Shown here piece by piece: positions 8,092 to 18,365 of a stretch of DNA of 38,402 bases. The stretch is from contig CAMVOC010000008.1 in assembly GCA_947169045.1 (NCBI GenBank), forward strand, positions 1 through 38,402, given 5' to 3'. Origin of the DNA: an uncultured bacterium (GTDB lineage: Bacteria; Patescibacteriota; Gracilibacteria; Absconditabacterales; Absconditicoccaceae). The notes below the pieces were generated by a model. That model ran no database searches. It was not told the origin of the DNA and saw only the letters and a program-made list of their open reading frames with translations. The translations under genes were made by a program, and so were the position numbers. Position 1 is the stretch's first letter. Each line of letters begins with the position of its first letter.

Positions 8092-9039
8092 ATGAACGAC
8101 GTAATCATTATTGGTTGAGGTCCAGCAGGACTTACTGCTGCAATTTATACCGCTAGAGCAGGACTTTCTACACTGCTTTTCGAAGGATTTATGGCAGGAG
8201 GATTACCTCCAGGAGGACAACTTACACTCACGACAGAAGTAGAAAATTTCCCAGGATTTCCTACTGGAATTAGCGGACTAGAACTCATGAAACAAATGAA
8301 ACAACAAGCAATAAAATTCTGAACAAACATCGAGACCAAAACAATTGATCGCATAGAGGCTTCTCATCAGCCTTTTACGCTTTTTTCCTGAGAAACGACC
8401 TACCAGTCAAAATCCATCATTATTGCAACAGGAGCGATAGCAAAAAGATTACATGTCCCAGGAGAAAATAAATTTCGACAAAGAGGAATTAGTGTCTGCG
8501 CTACTTGTGACGGTAATTTACCAGTATTTCGCGACCAAACTCTAGTTGTTGTCGGAGGTGGAAATATGGCATGTTCTGAAGCTCTCTATCTCTCTCGTTT
8601 CTGAAAAGAAATTATCATGCTTGTCAGAAAAAACTACCTAAGAGCAACGAAAATTATACAAGATAAAGTCTTCGAAAACCCCAAAATCCACATCCTGTTT
8701 AATACACAGTTAGTAGAATGTTTAGGTGACAAACACCTAACATCTATCAAAATCATCAACACACAAACCAATCAAGAAACAACAGTGGAGACAAAGGGAG
8801 TTTTTTATGCCATTGGACACGAGCCAAATACCGCATTTCTCAAAGGAATATTAGAGATTAACGATGATGGATTTCTCGTCACAGAAGCAGGTACCGGAAA
8901 AACAAACATCCCCGGAATTTTCGCCGCTGGAGATGTTCAAGATACTAAGTACAGACAAGCAATTACTGCAGCCGGAAGTGGAGCAATCGCCGCAATAGAA
9001 GCAGAAAAATTTCTAACCTCACAACAACGAAACAAATAA
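8092..9039 (+). CDS. trxB: Thioredoxin reductase
   Basis: Cytoplasmic NADPH-dependent flavoprotein that reduces thioredoxin, 315 residues, the usual length. It shows the FAD motif [14 protein letters not shown] at residues 4-17 (the UGA at 8116-8118 is the middle Gly), the redox-active CATC (SVCATCDGN) near residue 138, an NADPH-binding [13 protein letters not shown] near residue 155, and a C-terminal FAD segment [10 protein letters not shown] near residue 280. The usual Asp after GGG is Asn here. Several further UGA-Gly codons occur. It is divergent from the pilin-like operon and followed 31 nt later by the ABC-F gene. Confidence 0.95.
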
Positions 9040-9070
9040 TACAAGGAAATTTTAAGAGATACAGCAACAT

Positions 9071-11020
9071 ATGACACTCGAAGAAGCAATAGATCAATCA
9101 ATAAGCCAAGTACTCGAAAGCCATCCAGATCTGACATATGCCGAAGTCTATCAATTATGCGCAGACTATCTTTTAAAATTCAATAAACCCACAAAAGAAG
9201 AAACAAAAATCAAAAGTCTGAAAAAATATTTAAGTAAATTCTTTGAAATCGAGATGTTCGCCGACGACAAGGGGAACCTTGAAGAACATCAGCCTTCTAT
9301 CTCTCCTTTACAATCGATCCCAAAACAATATTTCCAAGAAAGATCTCAAACAAAAAAAGAATATATCATAAAAATACATCATTTGGACAAACAAATCGGA
9401 AAAACGATACTATTTGAAGATGCTAATTTACAACTACGTTTTGGCGATAAAGTTATCCTCATAGGAAAAAATGGAAGCGGAAAATCTACCCTCTTAAAAA
9501 TGCTGATAGGCAAAGAGGAATCAGGGTTTTGAGCAATAGAAATCGTAAAAGATATAAAAATCTGATATCTGTCTCAGGATTTATTCCGAGCAAATAACGA
9601 GCATACCGTAGAGGAAGAGATGAAGACCTGTTTCCCAGATATTAAACGCGCAATGGATAAATTGGAAGAAATCGAAAATATGCTTAAACACTGTAATTCT
9701 TCTCTATGAAAGCAGACGCCACAACACAGCAAAGAAATCAACACACAATACCACGCACTACTAGAAGAACAAGAGCAACTCCAAGAACGACTAAAAAAAG
9801 AAAATGGCTATCAAAAACGAGGAATGCAAATTGAAATCTTAAAATATTTCGGATTCTCCAAAGCTATGCTGAATTTCAAAATTAAGCAATTATCATGAGG
9901 AGAACAAACAAAACTACAAATCGCAAAATTCCTCATCCAAGAAGTAGATATGGTCTTGCTCGACGAACCGACAAATCACCTAGATATCGAAGGGATTTTC
10001 TTTTTGCAACGTTTCTGCGAATTATGGGGGAAAACACTCATTTGCATTTCACACGATAAAAAATTTTTAAATGCATGCTTCAACCGTGTTGTAGAAATCA
10101 GCCAAAAAAAGCTGAATCTCTACGAGTGAACCTATACAGAATACCTCCATCAAAAAGAAAAAAATCTCGAAATTCAGCATAAAAACTACATAGCTCAGCA
10201 AAAATACCTACAACAGCAAGAAGCGTTTATCACAAAATTTCGTTATAAAGCCAGCAAAGCATCACAAGTACAAAGCAGAATTAAAATGCTGGATAAACTC
10301 GAAAGAATAGAAGCTCCAGAAACGGAATCTGATCCAAAGAAAATCAACTTCAAACTGTCACAAAGATTGCCAAATCTGATTATGCAAATCGAAGGATTGA
10401 CAGTAGGATACCCAGGAAAAGAATTAATAACATTGCCAAACAACATCGAAATCACCAAAGAAATGCACATCGGAATCATCGGAAAAAACTGAATCGGGAA
10501 AACAACGCTGATAAAAACCATTTTAGGTCAGATTTCTCCCTTATATTGATCAATAAAAATACATCCAGACCTACGTATTGGTTCATATTCTCAAGTATTT
10601 GATGATTTACGCCCAAATGATACCGTCATCGAAGCGGTAATGTGAGTCGGAATCTCTTACCAAGATGCAAGAGCTTTCCTATGAACCTTAAATATAGATG
10701 TAGAAAAAATGGATCATAAAATATCATCGCTTTCATGAGGAGAAATGGCAAAAGTAGCCGTCACAAAAATGCTACTACAAAAACCTCACATCATCATAAT
10801 GGACGAACCAACAAACCACCTCGATCTATGATCAAAAGAGACCATCAAACTGATGTTACAAGGATTTAACGGTGTAACCCTCATAGTTTCTCACGATAGA
10901 GATTTCCTAGAAGGAACATCAAATCTCCTCTGGTGAATCTGGGATAAACAAGTAACAATTTTTCATAATTTAGAAAAATGATTCCAAGCACTAGAAGAAA
11001 GCTGTTGGAATCAAAAATAA
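9071..11020 (+). CDS. ABC-F family ATPase
   Basis: Soluble twin-cassette ATPase of the ABC-F class, whose members act on the ribosome in translation or antibiotic protection; 649 residues. The first cassette has Walker A GKNGSGKST near residue 133, signature LSGGEQTKLQ (UGA at 9896-9898 is its first Gly), and MVLLDEPTNHLD. The second has GKNGIGKTT (one Gly is UGA), LSGGEMAK and IIMDEPTNHLD, and both H-loops (ISHDKKF, VSHDRDF) are intact. The Lys/Gln-rich inter-cassette linker is present. There is an 80-90-residue N-terminal extension before the first cassette (MTLEEAIDQSISQVLESH...) not usual in the family; it looks helical and acidic. No transmembrane segments. Confidence 0.92.
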
Positions 11021-11054
11021 AAGGAGGATTTATTTAAAAAATAATAAAATAATC

Positions 11055-11930
11055 ATGTACCTCTACATCCAAACTCCACCCGTAAACAATTCAAACAAAG
11101 TAGCTCATCTAGTTGAGCACTGTGTTCACAACAAAGAAAATCTCTCTATCAGCGAATATTTTAACATATGTGATATCGACGCAGAAACTTCTTTTTGATA
11201 CACAAAATTCAATCTCCATCACTTTGACATCAAAAAGTTTATCCATGCAATCGAATACCCCCTTACAAACAAGCTGATTAAGAAAGAATTACAAGCACTA
11301 AATGAAGAACTTCAAGAAAAAATATTTACCCAAAAAATAAGAAAAATCACAGAAAAAGCACTAAATATAAAGGAGGACAACAGAATCAACTACAAAGAAA
11401 TTATAACATACCACAAAAAATACTACAATAAAAACCACTATATAATCACAGATGAAAACTACGATATTATCCAAATTTGAATAAAAACAATAAAGGATAC
11501 CAATCGAAAACCTCAAATTCTACAAAAAATACACAAAAGAATTAGTTGAGAAGCAAATACCCTTATAGTACTGAAATACTCTCATTGGAAAGATCAAATA
11601 ATAGCAAATTTTATTGAAATACTAATCGATACGCGAATTGAATACCAGGAAAGATACATGAAATGAATATACACATACCAATGTTCATCAATGATTGAAG
11701 GAACTAACTATATCACCATTGCAATACCAAAACTCCAATACAATATAGAGTACGAATTTTTCGATAATGCAAAAAAATACTATAAAGAACTGCTAAATGA
11801 TTGAAAAATTAGAGAAAATCAAATCATTAACGTCTTATATAAAAATCAATTACCTAGCAAAGCTATGATCCAAGAATTTATAGAAAGCATATCCTACGAA
11901 ACAATACAGGGATACATCACTGACAAATAA
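11055..11930 (+). CDS. Single-domain M16-like metallopeptidase
   Basis: A protein of 291 residues. HLVEHCV near residue 19 is the inverted zinc motif HxxEH of M16 (pitrilysin/processing-peptidase) enzymes, preceded by the strand-forming PPVNNSNKVA. A downstream Glu that would be the third zinc ligand is plausible in the NEELQEK region about 75 residues on. The rest is very Ile, Lys and Tyr rich with six or more UGA-Gly codons. M16 proteins normally have two or four such domains; this one has a single domain and would need a partner or homodimer. A GGAGG lies 25 nt upstream of the ATG, too far to be a good ribosome site. It follows the ABC-F gene on the same strand. Confidence 0.6.
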
Positions 11931-11935
11931 AAAAA

Positions 11936-11966
11936 AGACACAAAGAAAATCGCTTCCCTTGTGTCT
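11936..11966 (-). terminator. Intrinsic terminator of the sigma4/HARE gene
   Basis: The 8-bp stem 11936-11943 with 11959-11966 is followed on the minus strand by a U run (A's at 11928-11936). It lies 9 nt past the stop codon at 11975. Confidence 0.75.
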
Positions 11967-11974
11967 CTATATCA

Positions 11975-13081
11975 TTATTCTGTTTTCAATCTATACATTC
12001 CCTTATCCACTCTCTCAAAGAGATCTTTGTACTTTTGTAAATTTAACATCACCGTATTTGGACTTACCATTTTCTCTTTTAACACTTCTTTACAAAGCTC
12101 TTTGATTGCCATAGGACGTCCATTTTTCTGGAAAATCTTTACCAAGATATCTTTTACTAATCCTCCTTCATATCACCATTTTTTCAATCCATATCTACCA
12201 ATTCCAAGATTTACGAACAAATCACTATTTTTTACTAACTCATTATGAATGGTATTGATCTTACAAGCTTTTTCTGGGAACCAATCCATAATTTTAGCAG
12301 GTAATTCCTGAAAATGAATAGGTTTATTAAGTCTTTCCATCGTATAGTAAATCTTCAATTTCATCGTTTTTGGATTCACATCTGGGAAATCTTTCAAACC
12401 AACTTTTCCATTCAGCATACAAACTTCTTTAATAATAGAGAAAAAGTTGATATAAAACAGATCATTCTTCAAGTATCCAACTTCTTTATATTCAGGTAAG
12501 AATTCGTTTTTCAAAATTGCAATAAACTCATACATATCCTGAGACTGTTTCCTCTCAGTAAAATACTGAACAGTCCAAAGCGTAAGCCTTACTAACAAAT
12601 CCTCAAACAAAGGATCAATATAGAAAGCCTTATGAATATACTTATTTCTCTTGAGATACAAGACATCAAAATCTGACACCAAAATAAGTTTAAATTCAGA
12701 TCTCGTAAACTTAAACAAATTCCTATTTACCAACTTAGAAATCAAAGCATCCTCAGACAAAACTCCTCCATGAGCATCAAGGATCTTTTTAGTCTCACTC
12801 AACACGTTCATATATGTTTCATTTCCTACAATCAACCTTCTAAATCTCATCAACGCTTGATTTTCAATTTGTCTAATTCTCTCCCTCGTAAGACCGTAAT
12901 CCATTCCAATTCTCTGTAAAGGTACTCCTTTTTCATCTCCAAGACCAAATTTTTTCATCAAAACAAGTCTTTCTTTAGGTTTACAGTACACCAAAATATC
13001 CTTGAGATTAGTGTTCTCAATATTAACTTTAAGTTTTTTATCATTAAGTTTGACGTTGAAGTTCATGATTCCTATAGGCAT
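11975..13081 (-). CDS. Sigma-70 region 4 / HARE-HTH fusion regulator
   Basis: A protein of 368 residues. Residues about 35-85 are a sigma-70 region 4 (ERLVLMKKFGLGD, then YGLTRERIRQIENQALMRFRRL), the helix-turn-helix that reads the -35 box. No region 2 is present, so it cannot melt the -10 element as a normal sigma would. The C-terminal third has two repeats of a HARE-HTH-like fold (KPIHFQELPAKIMDWFPEK...RYGLKKW and RPMAIKELCKEVLKEKM...YRL), the domain of RNA polymerase delta subunit. The middle (about 110-230) is helical and unassigned. One UGA-Gly occurs between the two C-terminal repeats (KKW-G-YEGG). It is likely an RNA-polymerase-associated regulator. ATG at 13066 is an alternative start, preceded by a weak GGAA. 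Confidence 0.8.
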
Positions 13082-13116
13082 TAAGGAAATAAAGATTTCG
13101 TCACAATCTATTCCCT

Positions 13117-13144
13117 AGTATAAAGAATACTTTTTCAAAGTCAA
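13117..13144 (-). promoter_or_regulatory. Promoter of the sigma4/HARE gene
   Basis: TTGACT (13139-13144), 16-nt spacer, TATACT (13117-13122) on the minus strand, 36 nt before the start codon. Confidence 0.75.
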
Positions 13145-13165
13145 GCTCTTTTTAAACTTTTTTTG

Positions 13166-14572
13166 TTATTTGATATTTACATAAAAATCACCTATTTTGT
13201 TCGTTCACAAGTTAATGAAAACATAGGCATTACCAGAAATTTTCGACATTAAATGAATCTTTGCAGATCCTTGAGTAACTACAACGGTAGAAACAGGAGT
13301 AATTTGCAAATTAGTAGTATTAGCTACCAAAAGTAATGGCTGAGGTAAAGTACCATTAAAAGGTGCTCCTGTCTTCTTATCAGTGATAGACAAAGTCAGT
13401 GTTGCAGGCTGTCCTACAGGTAAATCCATTCAAAAATCCTTTTCAATACGTACATCTCGCTTATTCAAGAACTGAGAAGCTATCAAATCTACACGACTAA
13501 AATCCAAAAGTAATTCATTCAATGCTCCTGATGTATCCTGAGAATCAACTACCTGCGAAGATCAAGTCTGCACCTGTGAAGATCAAGTAGTTGGTTGAGA
13601 TTCAGAATGTTGTTCTGGTTGTTGAACTGATGGAACGTTAGAACCTGTCAATTCATCAGTTGGTGTCGGATCAGCCGGCTGTAATGGCAAACGAGCATCA
13701 GCATTTTCAAGGAATAAAATAGGATCTTTCGTGTATTGAATCATCTGAATCCTACACAATCCCTCCGCAATAATCACAGAATGTCCTTTATCAAGATCTG
13801 GACAACCCATATAAGCATAAGCAGGCCTACCTCCTGCATCTTTATCGATTTCAAAATGCACATGATATCCTCAAAGTGCTCCAAAGGTATTTCCTGTATT
13901 TCCTACTTCACCAATTTTTTGTCCTTTGGTAACCTGATCTCCTTTTTTCACTGAAAAATTATCCATATGGGCATAAATTGCGTAAAAAATCTCCCCTTTA
14001 TATTTAAATTTCAATTTAACGACATTTCCATATGCAGAATTAAACTCTGCGGCATACACTTCTCCATCAGCCAAAGCATACAACGGAGTTCCTCTCGCGG
14101 TCGCAATATCTACTCAATAATGAGCTCCTACCTGCTGATCTCGTGAATGTTGATAATTTGCACCCCAAAGAGTCGTATAAATATCGGTATACTGAGAATT
14201 ACGTTGATAAGCGGAATAATCTGCCTGATTAATAATAGGCAACGTAATCTTACATTTATCAGATAAAGAAGAAAAAAGCTGAGTCCTACATTCAAGGGTT
14301 GAAACCAAATGCAACGGATACACTAAATCTGCGTTATTAGGCAACTTTTCTCCGTTTCAAAACATATAAGATCCTCCCATAAAAAGTAATGCTAAGCATA
14401 ATTCTCAAAAATGAATCCATTTATTCGAGACAGTACTCATGGCTCTATACGCTTTTTCTACTCTCCTTCCTCTATGATTATGAGAAATAATCCTTTTTCC
14501 CAAGGACTGATGAAACCTGCAATAAACACGTTCATACGTATGCCAATGATGTATCATGCCTAACTCTAACAT
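13166..14572 (-). CDS. M23 (LytM-type) peptidase with C-terminal beta domain
   Basis: Zinc endopeptidase predicted to cut peptidoglycan cross-bridges, 468 residues from ATG 14572. ATG 14557 and 14440 are possible; 14572 fits the promoter at 14594-14622. A cytoplasmic basic segment precedes one membrane helix (IHFGELCLALLFMGGSYMF). The M23 core has GAHYGVDIAT (His and Asp ligands), LYALADGEVYAAE, YAIYAHMDNFSVKKGD, GNTGNTFGALGG and the HVH ligand pair (YHVHFEI). A Pro/Thr/Gln/Ser-rich linker follows, then a beta-rich region resembling an Ig-like fold (PVGQPATLTLSITDKKTGAPF). Seven or more UGA codons at glycines hold the gene together; the standard code would give four fragments. Confidence 0.88.
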
Positions 14573-14593
14573 ACAAAATAAAACTACTGATTA

Positions 14594-14622
14594 AGTATAC
14601 AGAGAAAGGTCTTTTTTTGCAA
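14594..14622 (-). promoter_or_regulatory. Promoter of the M23 peptidase gene
   Basis: TTGCAA (14617-14622), 17 nt, TATACT (14594-14599) on the minus strand; start point expected near 14587, about 15 nt before ATG 14572. Confidence 0.5.
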
Positions 14623-14649
14623 ATTTCAGCATTTTTTTTCTGATTCCCC

Positions 14650-14677
14650 TTGACTTTCGGGAAATTTTAAGTATAAT
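14650..14677 (+). promoter_or_regulatory. Consensus promoter of tmRNA
   Basis: TTGACT (14650-14655), 16-nt spacer, TATAAT (14672-14677). The start point falls just before the mature tmRNA 5' end at 14693. Confidence 0.85.
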
Positions 14678-14692
14678 GAAGAATACTCACAT

Positions 14693-15076
14693 GGGGGTGA
14701 GACTGGATTTGACAAAAGGATCTCATAGTCATTGATAGCCACGGCTGGATGACGCTACAGCATAAAACGCGTCAAACCAAAAATGCTAACGCATGAAAAT
14801 CTCTCCTTGCGAGAGCAAAAGCTTATGTAGCTCTTCCTGCTTACTGCTAGGAACTACCGCTTTTGTACCAACCTTTGTACTTGACTCCTTCTAGAGACAA
14901 AGGCGAAACCAAGAAGGAATACATAGCTGATTCAAAAAATACTCTCAATAAGTTTGCTTCTTTCCCTTGAGAGTTCCACTTGATTTAGCTCTAAAAATCT
15001 GGTTTAAAAAGATGCTATCGTGGTAGAAGTTGGTGATTATGCCTTTTAGACCGGAGTTCAATTCTCCGCACCTCCA
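14693..15076 (+). ncRNA. ssrA: tmRNA (ssrA)
   Basis: Transfer-messenger RNA that rescues stalled ribosomes, about 384 nt. The 5' end GGGGGTG pairs with CACCTCC at the 3' end. The 5' conserved tRNA-like segment (GAGACTGGATTTGACA) and a T arm (CGGAG-TTCAATT-CTCCG) close to the 3' end are both typical. CCA is not encoded. The tag frame most like known tags starts at GCT 14785 or GCA 14791 and runs to TAG 14848-14850. It contains a UGA at 14794-14796, which would stop the tag after one to three codons in the standard code but is Gly here. The resulting tag (AGKSLLARAK...LPAYC) is longer and ends less like ALAA than usual, so the exact resume codon is uncertain. The last 31 nt overlap the 3' end of the opposite-strand gene. 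Confidence 0.92.
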
Positions 15077-15531
15077 GATATTGAGTACATAAAAATAATT
15101 ATCCCAACCAAGAAAATAAGTATTCAACAATATAAACATATTTTAGAAATCCAGTTAAAAACTTTCTCCAAGCTGGATTTTTTTCGTATTTTGTTTAGTA
15201 TTTCAATTTCTTCATTCATATCTCATAAATTATCTGACATATTCCATTTTCTCATACATTTCATCGATTCCTCTATTCTTTTTGTTTCGAGTGATGAAAT
15301 ATAAAAAAATATTGTAAGTCATATGACTAATAAAATTATAGAAACACATAAACAATATTTTACACAAATAGAAACGTTTTCTACTGAAATAATAACTCAA
15401 TTTGTAGTAATAATGAATCGGAGAAGGGTAAGAAATCATGTATTATATTGTTTTTTTAATTCATAATTTCTATCTTCTAAATCTTGTAATGGATTTACTT
15501 GTTGATAATTGTTACTATCTATTTTCACCAT
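15046..15531 (-). CDS. Small membrane protein, SLATT-like layout, overlapping tmRNA
   Basis: A protein of 161 residues read from ATG 15531 with six UGA-Gly codons. The N-terminal part is polar (NNYQQVNPLQDLEDRNYELKK). Two hydrophobic hairpin segments follow (VKYCLCVSIILLVIGLTIFF and ICLYCGILIFLVGIIIFMYS) separated by a charged helical stretch (ETKRIEESMKCMRKWNM). This resembles SLATT-type two-helix membrane proteins, but the match is only by layout. The stop (15046-15048) lies inside the tmRNA T arm, and the tmRNA terminator hairpin (15147-15184) also lies within this frame. It follows the SLH gene on the same strand after 25 nt. Composition is very AT rich. Moderate confidence that it is expressed. 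Confidence 0.55.
15147..15184 (+). terminator. Intrinsic terminator downstream of tmRNA
   Basis: AAATCCAG (15147-15154) pairs with CTGGATTT (15173-15180), followed by seven T's in total (15178-15184). Confidence 0.75.
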
Positions 15532-15556
15532 ATAACATAATTTATAATTAAATCGT

Positions 15557-16729
15557 CTAATTATTTTTACATTTTTCAGGGCAGATTTCCTGTCAGTAAT
15601 AACATTGTGAAATTATAAGAGGATCATCGCAATCAATAGAATTATATGTTATTATATCATTAGCTCTCATCAATATAGTCATTACATTTCCCCTTAATTC
15701 ATTGGAATTTATATTGAAACTATCAGTTAATACTCAAGCATTTTTTAATGCATTAACGTGGTTAAGATAAAAAGGAGTTCATCAATTATATTGAGTTCAT
15801 CGTAATATTCTCGATACGGCAGTAGCAACTTCGGCTTTTGTTATTTTGTCATATGGTCTAAATTGTGTTATTCACTGTCACATAATTCAATATTTACAAG
15901 ATTCAATAATTGCAATTGCTAAGTCTCATTTTACAGAAGTTGTATCAGTAAAATTACAAGGAATATTTGGATCTGCATAATATCAAAATTTCTTAACCCA
16001 ATTAGCTAACATCTTTGCAATTTCAGCTCTAATGATTTCTCAAGTCATATTGGCTTGTTCTATTGTTGGCATTGTCGTAATTTTATTGTTATATGCGAAT
16101 ATGTATGCTTCATTATATTCTTTTGAATAATGGTTAGTGATTATATAGTTTTCATTATCTTTAAAACAACGAGCAGAAAAAGATAAATCACATTTTAAAC
16201 CATTTATGCTAGTACAAGTTTTTATTGTTACGTATCAACGATGTCATCATCATCGATGGAGAGTGTCGGCTAGATAATATTTTAAACCCACAACATCAAC
16301 CATATATGGCTGATTTCTATTTCATTTTGAAGAAGTTTTAAAATATTGACGATTATCTCAATTTAACACATCTTCTATAAAAGCGTATACTCATCATATC
16401 TCATCTGTTTTATATTCACTATCTAAAAAATCCTCTTCAATATAGGAATAATCCTTTTTTCATAATTTCATAAATTTAAAAGCGTCTCATTTGATTTTTC
16501 GCCACATTGTTATTATATTAGACCAATCATCAGCAGATCATATGTGATATCAAATTGGACATTTTTGTGTATCATAATTAATACTTTCGTCATGTATTGT
16601 AATAGTTTCTCAATCATATGATAGTATAGTATCTCATCATATATGTTCTATTGAACCATTATCTTTTGCTTCGACAAAGGGGATAGATATAATAATTAAA
16701 AAAGCAATAATTCATAAAGTTTTTTTCAT
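15557..16729 (-). CDS. Secreted SLH-domain protein
   Basis: A protein of 390 residues with a signal peptide (MKKTLGIIAFLIIISIPFVEA). The N-terminal half has Cys-containing segments (TQKCPIGYHIGS, IKTCTSINGLKCDLSF) suggesting an exported, disulphide-bonded domain of the kind seen in other large surface proteins here. The C-terminal 160 residues carry S-layer homology repeats (GEIIRAEIAKMLANWVKKF..., NFTDTTSVKGDLAIAIIESCKYGIMGQ..., ITKAEVATAVSRIL). About 20 UGA codons are read as glycine. Very AT rich. The start codon lies about 27 nt after an intrinsic terminator belonging to an upstream RNA element (16747-16879), so expression may depend on read-through or attenuation. Confidence 0.8.
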
Positions 16730-16746
16730 TATTAAATAAATAAAAA

Positions 16747-16879
16747 ATAAAAAACGCACCCTGATATGAGTGCTCTCATTACAAGGTCTTAGATTCACCA
16801 GGAATGTCCACATACCAAGATGCGTAATTTTCCTGGTAAATAAAAACCTTTCGATTCTATACACCTTGTATTTGAAAGC
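16747..16879 (-). ncRNA. Structured leader or small RNA in front of the SLH gene
   Basis: On the minus strand a possible promoter (TTGAAA 16908-16913, 16 nt, TACCAT 16886-16891) is followed by nested helices: TACAAGGT with ACCTTGTA (8 bp) enclosing ACCAGGAA with TTCCTGGT (8 bp), with a small CGCAT/ATGTG hairpin at the tip. A terminator hairpin GCACTC/GGGTGC (16768-16773 with 16756-16761) follows, then a U run. The SLH start codon is only about 27 nt past the terminator stem. It could be an attenuator or riboswitch-type leader, or a free small RNA like the array cassettes. No known riboswitch class was recognised. Confidence 0.55.
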
Positions 16880-16913
16880 GACTAAATGGTACAAACTCCT
16901 AACATATTTTCAA

Positions 16914-17476
16914 TAGATTTTAATTATAAAAAATCCTTCCGTATGGAAGGATAATTATCATTATAATTTCTCTATTCAGTCACGTAATTAAGAATGGATT
17001 AATAAAATAAAATCTATTTCGATGAGTAGAAATATAAAACCTTATTTCAGTAATTACTTTATATTCGGATTATAATTATCTTAACTATACTAATAACCAT
17101 AATTATCTCTTTATATCTATTATTATCTTATTCTATTTATTACTTTCACCTTTTCTTACTTTCTTTATCTTTCTATTCTCCCATATCCCCTTTTTACTTC
17201 TTTTTCTTCTCTCTCACTAATCTCATACACACGCTTGGAATTTTTTTGGGAGAGGAGTTTTTCTTTGTCTTACTTTTGTTGTTTTAATTTCGTTATATAA
17301 TATGTAGATACAGTGAATGACAAATCTTTGTTTCTCCAGTTCTTGAGCTATAGAATGAGTTAAGTATTTAACAAAATTTACGTCACCTCCACCAAAAAAA
17401 CAAAAATAATAAAAAAATCTGATTTCCAACAAAGGTTTACTACTAAAGTAAGCTTTTTTTTTGAAATCAAAAACTA
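16914..17476. other. AT-rich intergenic region
   Basis: No credible gene. A hairpin ATCCTTCC/GGAAGGAT near 16927-16946 has a U run on the minus strand and may be a terminator. 17080-17220 is a pyrimidine-rich, low-complexity stretch on the plus strand. A short minus-strand frame (17215-17432, TTG start) was judged too weak to call. Confidence 0.5.
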
Positions 17477-18229
17477 CTACACCTGAATCTTGCTAAAAAC
17501 TTCCCCTAAATTCTCATGAAACAACACCGTCGCAAATCTATCTTGAGAAGTTGAATCTCTATTGATAATAACAAAATGCTCCCCTCAATAATACTGAATC
17601 AATGTATTAGCAGGATACACCGTTAAAGAAGTTCATCAAATAATAAATAAATCTGAAGTTCTCAAAGCAAGAACAGATTCCTGCCGAGCTTTCATTGGTA
17701 ACTGCTCTTCATAAAGAGTAACATCCGGTCTAAGCATTCACCCACAATCGCAATAGGGAATACTTCACGTAAAGGTAAATAAAATATCTGGGTCATAGAG
17801 TTTTCCACACGCATCACAATACACCCTCTGAGTCGTCCCATGAACTTCAAAAACCTTTTTACTTCATGCTTTTTGATGTAAACCATCAATATTTTGAGTA
17901 ATAACCGCCGAAAGTTTTCAGCTTTTTTCTAAGTTTGCTAAAGTAATATGGGTAATATTTGGTTGGATCCCTCTGCAATCCATTTTTTGCTTATAATATT
18001 CGAAAAATACCTTAGGTTCATCATAAAGACAGGAATGACTCAAGAGATATTCCGGTTGATACTGCTCAAATTGTACATCATGCTGATTATAGAGGCCATC
18101 TTTACTCCTAAAATCAGGAACTCAACTCTCAGTAGAAACGCCAGCTCATCAAAAAAATACGATACGACGAGAAGTATCAATCAAATCTTGAAATTGTTTA
18201 ATTCTCTCCTGAAAATCAAAAGTAGTCAT
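17477..18229 (-). CDS. Sir2-family NAD-dependent protein deacylase
   Basis: Sirtuin of 250 residues. NAD-binding loop FFGGAGVSTESGVPDFRS near residues 25-42 has three of its glycines encoded by UGA. TQNIDGLHQKAG near residue 115 and the catalytic His in EVHGTTQ follow. Four zinc-binding cysteines are arranged CDAC and CDC (YCDACGKLYD, PYCDCGG), the second pair closely spaced, then LRPDVTLYEE, GGTSLTVYPA and IINRDST. It likely removes acyl groups from lysines using NAD in the cytoplasm. Length and motif order are those of class U/III bacterial sirtuins. It is divergent from the SLH/glycosidase gene at 18366. Confidence 0.93.
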
Positions 18230-18365
18230 ACGATAAATATACTAAAATGAAAGTAAGATACAAACAATATTGAAGAAATTTACAAAAATACCCCATCATA
18301 ACTTGACTTTACTAGGATGATACATAAAGTCAACAACATAATTTTTATCCAAATAATCAAAAAAA

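Noticed and set aside
14792-14839. Alternative tmRNA tag frames ending at TAG 14827-14829
   Set aside because: The other frame would start with a non-Ala/Gly resume codon and give a charged tag; less like known tags, though not excluded.
17215-17432. Minus-strand frame of about 70 codons with TTG start and a GGAGGTG inside
   Set aside because: Starts in a homopolymer-rich Phe/Tyr run, has no ATG and no domain; the GGAGGTG is not placed before a usable start in this frame.
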